A DNA stretch of 6,113 nucleotides, from positions 1-6,113 of the forward strand of contig JANWJI010000154.1 in the NCBI GenBank assembly GCA_025449515.1, read 5' to 3'. Positions within the stretch are counted from its first letter, which is position 1, and each line of letters begins with the position of its first letter. Source of the stretch: Nitrososphaeraceae archaeon. GTDB taxonomy: Archaea > Thermoproteota > Nitrososphaeria > Nitrososphaerales > Nitrososphaeraceae. The notes beneath the pieces are model-generated. The model saw only the letters and a program-made list of their open reading frames with translations, had not been told where the DNA came from and made no database searches. Below, in pieces: positions 4,992 to 6,113 of the stretch. A program made the translations under genes and the position numbers.

Positions 4992-5894
4992 ATGTCAGAG
5001 AATAATTTATCCGAAAGGGAATTAAAAATTTTCGAGTACATTAGAAATAATCCTGGAAGGTCAAAGGAAGATGTGGCACGAGGAATGAAAGGTAATCCCT
5101 CTAGAATTACAGTATTAAAGATATTAGAAAAGTTGGAACAGGAGAAGATGATTATAGCTAGAAAAGCAAAACCAAATAGCCAGATATATAGACTTTTTAT
5201 CAATGAAGAGAGTCTTATCGTTTCAATCACATTGTATATCAATGAATTTGAAAAGGCTTTCTTTAGTCTGTTAGATAATGTGAGTCAAAGGTTTACTGAG
5301 CGAGAAGCTAATTTCAATGTAAATTATGATGATAGTACAGATATTATTGATGATAACGATATATCTAAGTTAGAGTACGTTCGAGAAAAATACCGAATTA
5401 TAGATGCGTTAGTTTTACTCTATCGACATTTCTTTGGTATGTATATTCTCCATGCTATGTTTAAATGGTCTAAAAATCCTGATGAACAAACATTAAACAA
5501 GCTACATGGTCTATTTTTTAATAGTATAAAAAAAATTCAAATTAAACTACTTAAAGTGGTTTGGAATCGGATTCATCATATTTCGGATCCTATTATATAT
5601 AATCTGTTTGAATTAAAGCCAGATAAATTAGATAATTTTTTTAAATATTTTCAGGAGTTTGGATTACTAGACCAAGCAGAACAAGTACTTGATCATTTAT
5701 GGGATATTAGTTCAGATTTTGTTCCACCATCATTTTATATGTATTATATGCAACAGAAAACTAAGGAACCAATACATGCAATACCGCAAAGCCTTTACAA
5801 GATTTCCCCGATTTTACAAGAGATGAATAAAGCAGGAGACTGGAGAACGGCAATAAAGATTTGGAAGTCTATCAGTAAGGAAAAGAGACTCTAA
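4992..5894 (+). CDS. Winged-helix protein with a large C-terminal helical domain
   Basis: The 300-residue product starts with a clear winged helix: ERELKIFEYIRNNPGRSKED (helices 1-2, residues 9-28), then SRITVLKILEKLEQEKMI as recognition helix and turn (37-54), then a wing ending SQIYRLF at 63-69. This resembles MarR/ArsR-type DNA-binding domains. Residues 72-105 form a helix (SLIVSITLYINEFEKAF), followed by an acidic stretch (DDSTDIIDDND, 113-123). The remainder is all helical and rich in aromatic residues, perhaps a ligand- or partner-binding domain. No transmembrane segment, zinc site or catalytic motif is visible. The start is fixed by TATA spacing that would leave almost no leader. It is divergent from the antitoxin-led operon and shares its palindromic operator, so it is probably a regulator of the same system. 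Such proteins are common in Nitrososphaeria, but I cannot name a characterised member. The reading frame appears intact. Confidence 0.8.
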   Translation: MSENNLSERELKIFEYIRNNPGRSKEDVARGMKGNPSRITVLKILEKLEQEKMIIARKAKPNSQIYRLFINEESLIVSITLYINEFEKAFFSLLDNVSQRFTEREANFNVNYDDSTDIIDDNDISKLEYVREKYRIIDALVLLYRHFFGMYILHAMFKWSKNPDEQTLNKLHGLFFNSIKKIQIKLLKVVWNRIHHISDPIIYNLFELKPDKLDNFFKYFQEFGLLDQAEQVLDHLWDISSDFVPPSFYMYYMQQKTKEPIHAIPQSLYKISPILQEMNKAGDWRTAIKIWKSISKEKRL

Positions 5895-5928
5895 TCAAAA
5901 AAGTAGCATTATAACGGTATCTATATCA

Positions 5929-5937
5929 TTTTTCTTT
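5929..5937 (+). terminator. Possible T-rich terminator after the winged-helix gene
   Basis: TTTTTCTTT lies 35 bases after the stop codon at 5892-5894. Archaeal RNA polymerase can terminate at oligo-T runs without a hairpin. The run is short and interrupted, and no other evidence supports it. Confidence 0.3.
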
Positions 5938-5939
5938 GG

Positions 5940-6113
5940 TCATTGTGCTTCTAATTTAATTTGTGCTAACTTCAAATTTTGGTGAATAAAGACAACCAGT
6001 TCAAACTCGGAAACAGAAGCACAATCGATAGGAGGCCGTACATTACGTAGAGTTTCGAGAGAAACATTCCGATCAGTATTGTAATTGAGAACACTGGGGA
6101 CAAGCCTGCGACA
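5940..6113 (-). other. Right-edge stretch with a possible partial membrane-protein tail
   Basis: No complete gene is present. Two overlapping minus-strand frames enter from the window edge. One ends at TGA 5972-5974 and reads hydrophobically (SPVFSITILIGMF, MYGLLSIVLLFPSL), like one or two transmembrane helices. The other ends at TGA 5940-5942 and is polar (ETLRNVRPPID, ending QIKLEAQ). At most one is real. I lean slightly to the membrane frame but cannot assign a family from about 47 residues. Base composition here is visibly less AT-rich than in the winged-helix gene. Confidence 0.25.

Noticed and set aside
4958..5242. 94-codon minus-strand frame with hydrophobic segments opposite the winged-helix gene
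   Set aside because: The hydrophobic appearance comes from the antisense of AT-rich codons; the + strand winged-helix motif is convincing, and the frame's 3' end would run into the divergent promoter.
1..6113. CRISPR array, tRNA/rRNA genes, insertion-sequence ends, integrase and attachment sites
   Set aside because: I found no regularly spaced repeats, no cloverleaf or rRNA-like sequence, no transposase or integrase motifs and no clear terminal inverted repeats or target duplications.

Overview
The window looks like an AT-rich chromosome segment of an ammonia-oxidising archaeon (Nitrososphaeria; a Nitrosocosmicus/Nitrososphaera-like genome is my best guess). This rests on recognisable archaeal families (an MCM-type helicase, a type II NADH dehydrogenase tail, a DUF2795-like tail), on TATA boxes placed so that the transcripts would be leaderless or nearly so, and on the style of small ribbon-helix-helix, zinc-finger and winged-helix proteins. 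The assignment comes from memory of protein families, not from a database search.

Left part (1-2276): a gene graveyard. No intact gene is visible. Four decayed C-terminal pieces lie on the + strand: an NDH-2 flavoprotein with three in-frame stops and one frameshift (about 243-958), joined in frame to the last ~54 residues of a pyruvate-oxidase/acetolactate-synthase-like ThDP enzyme (959-1123), then the tail of an MFS-type transporter with one stop (1127-1297), then a frameshifted DUF2795-like small protein (about 1690-1900). A further unrecognised scrap ends at 2074.

Middle (2277-2993): one small, apparently intact minus-strand membrane protein with a Gly/Ser/Asn-rich tail and an 11-residue internal duplication, followed by a mostly empty stretch holding a weak AbrB-like scrap.

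Right-centre (2994-4947, minus strand): a compact operon reading leftward. It encodes a ribbon-helix-helix antitoxin-like protein, a tiny four-cysteine protein, possibly a 36-residue peptide, a 133-residue protein of unknown family, and an MCM-type helicase whose start overlaps the stop of the 133-residue protein. The MCM is broken twice. A +1 frameshift near its 5' end separates the coupled ATG from the body, and the body is cut off just after Walker A, at a short GATA-repeat hairpin. An unrelated 60-codon open tail continues in the same frame past the amber stop. No Walker B, sensor or arginine-finger segment remains, so it should not be an active helicase.

Right part (4932-6113): a divergent intergenic region with a 9-bp-arm palindrome (4953-4974) that covers the TATA boxes of both the antitoxin-led operon and a + strand 300-residue winged-helix protein. 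The obvious model is coordinated autoregulation of the two divergent units by the ribbon-helix-helix protein, the winged-helix protein or both. The right edge (5895-6113) contains only a possible partial membrane-protein reading frame.

Overall, the operon plus the divergent regulator resembles the replication/regulation module of an integrated mobile element that has decayed next to a pile-up of truncated genes. No integrase, attachment site, RNA gene or CRISPR array is visible.
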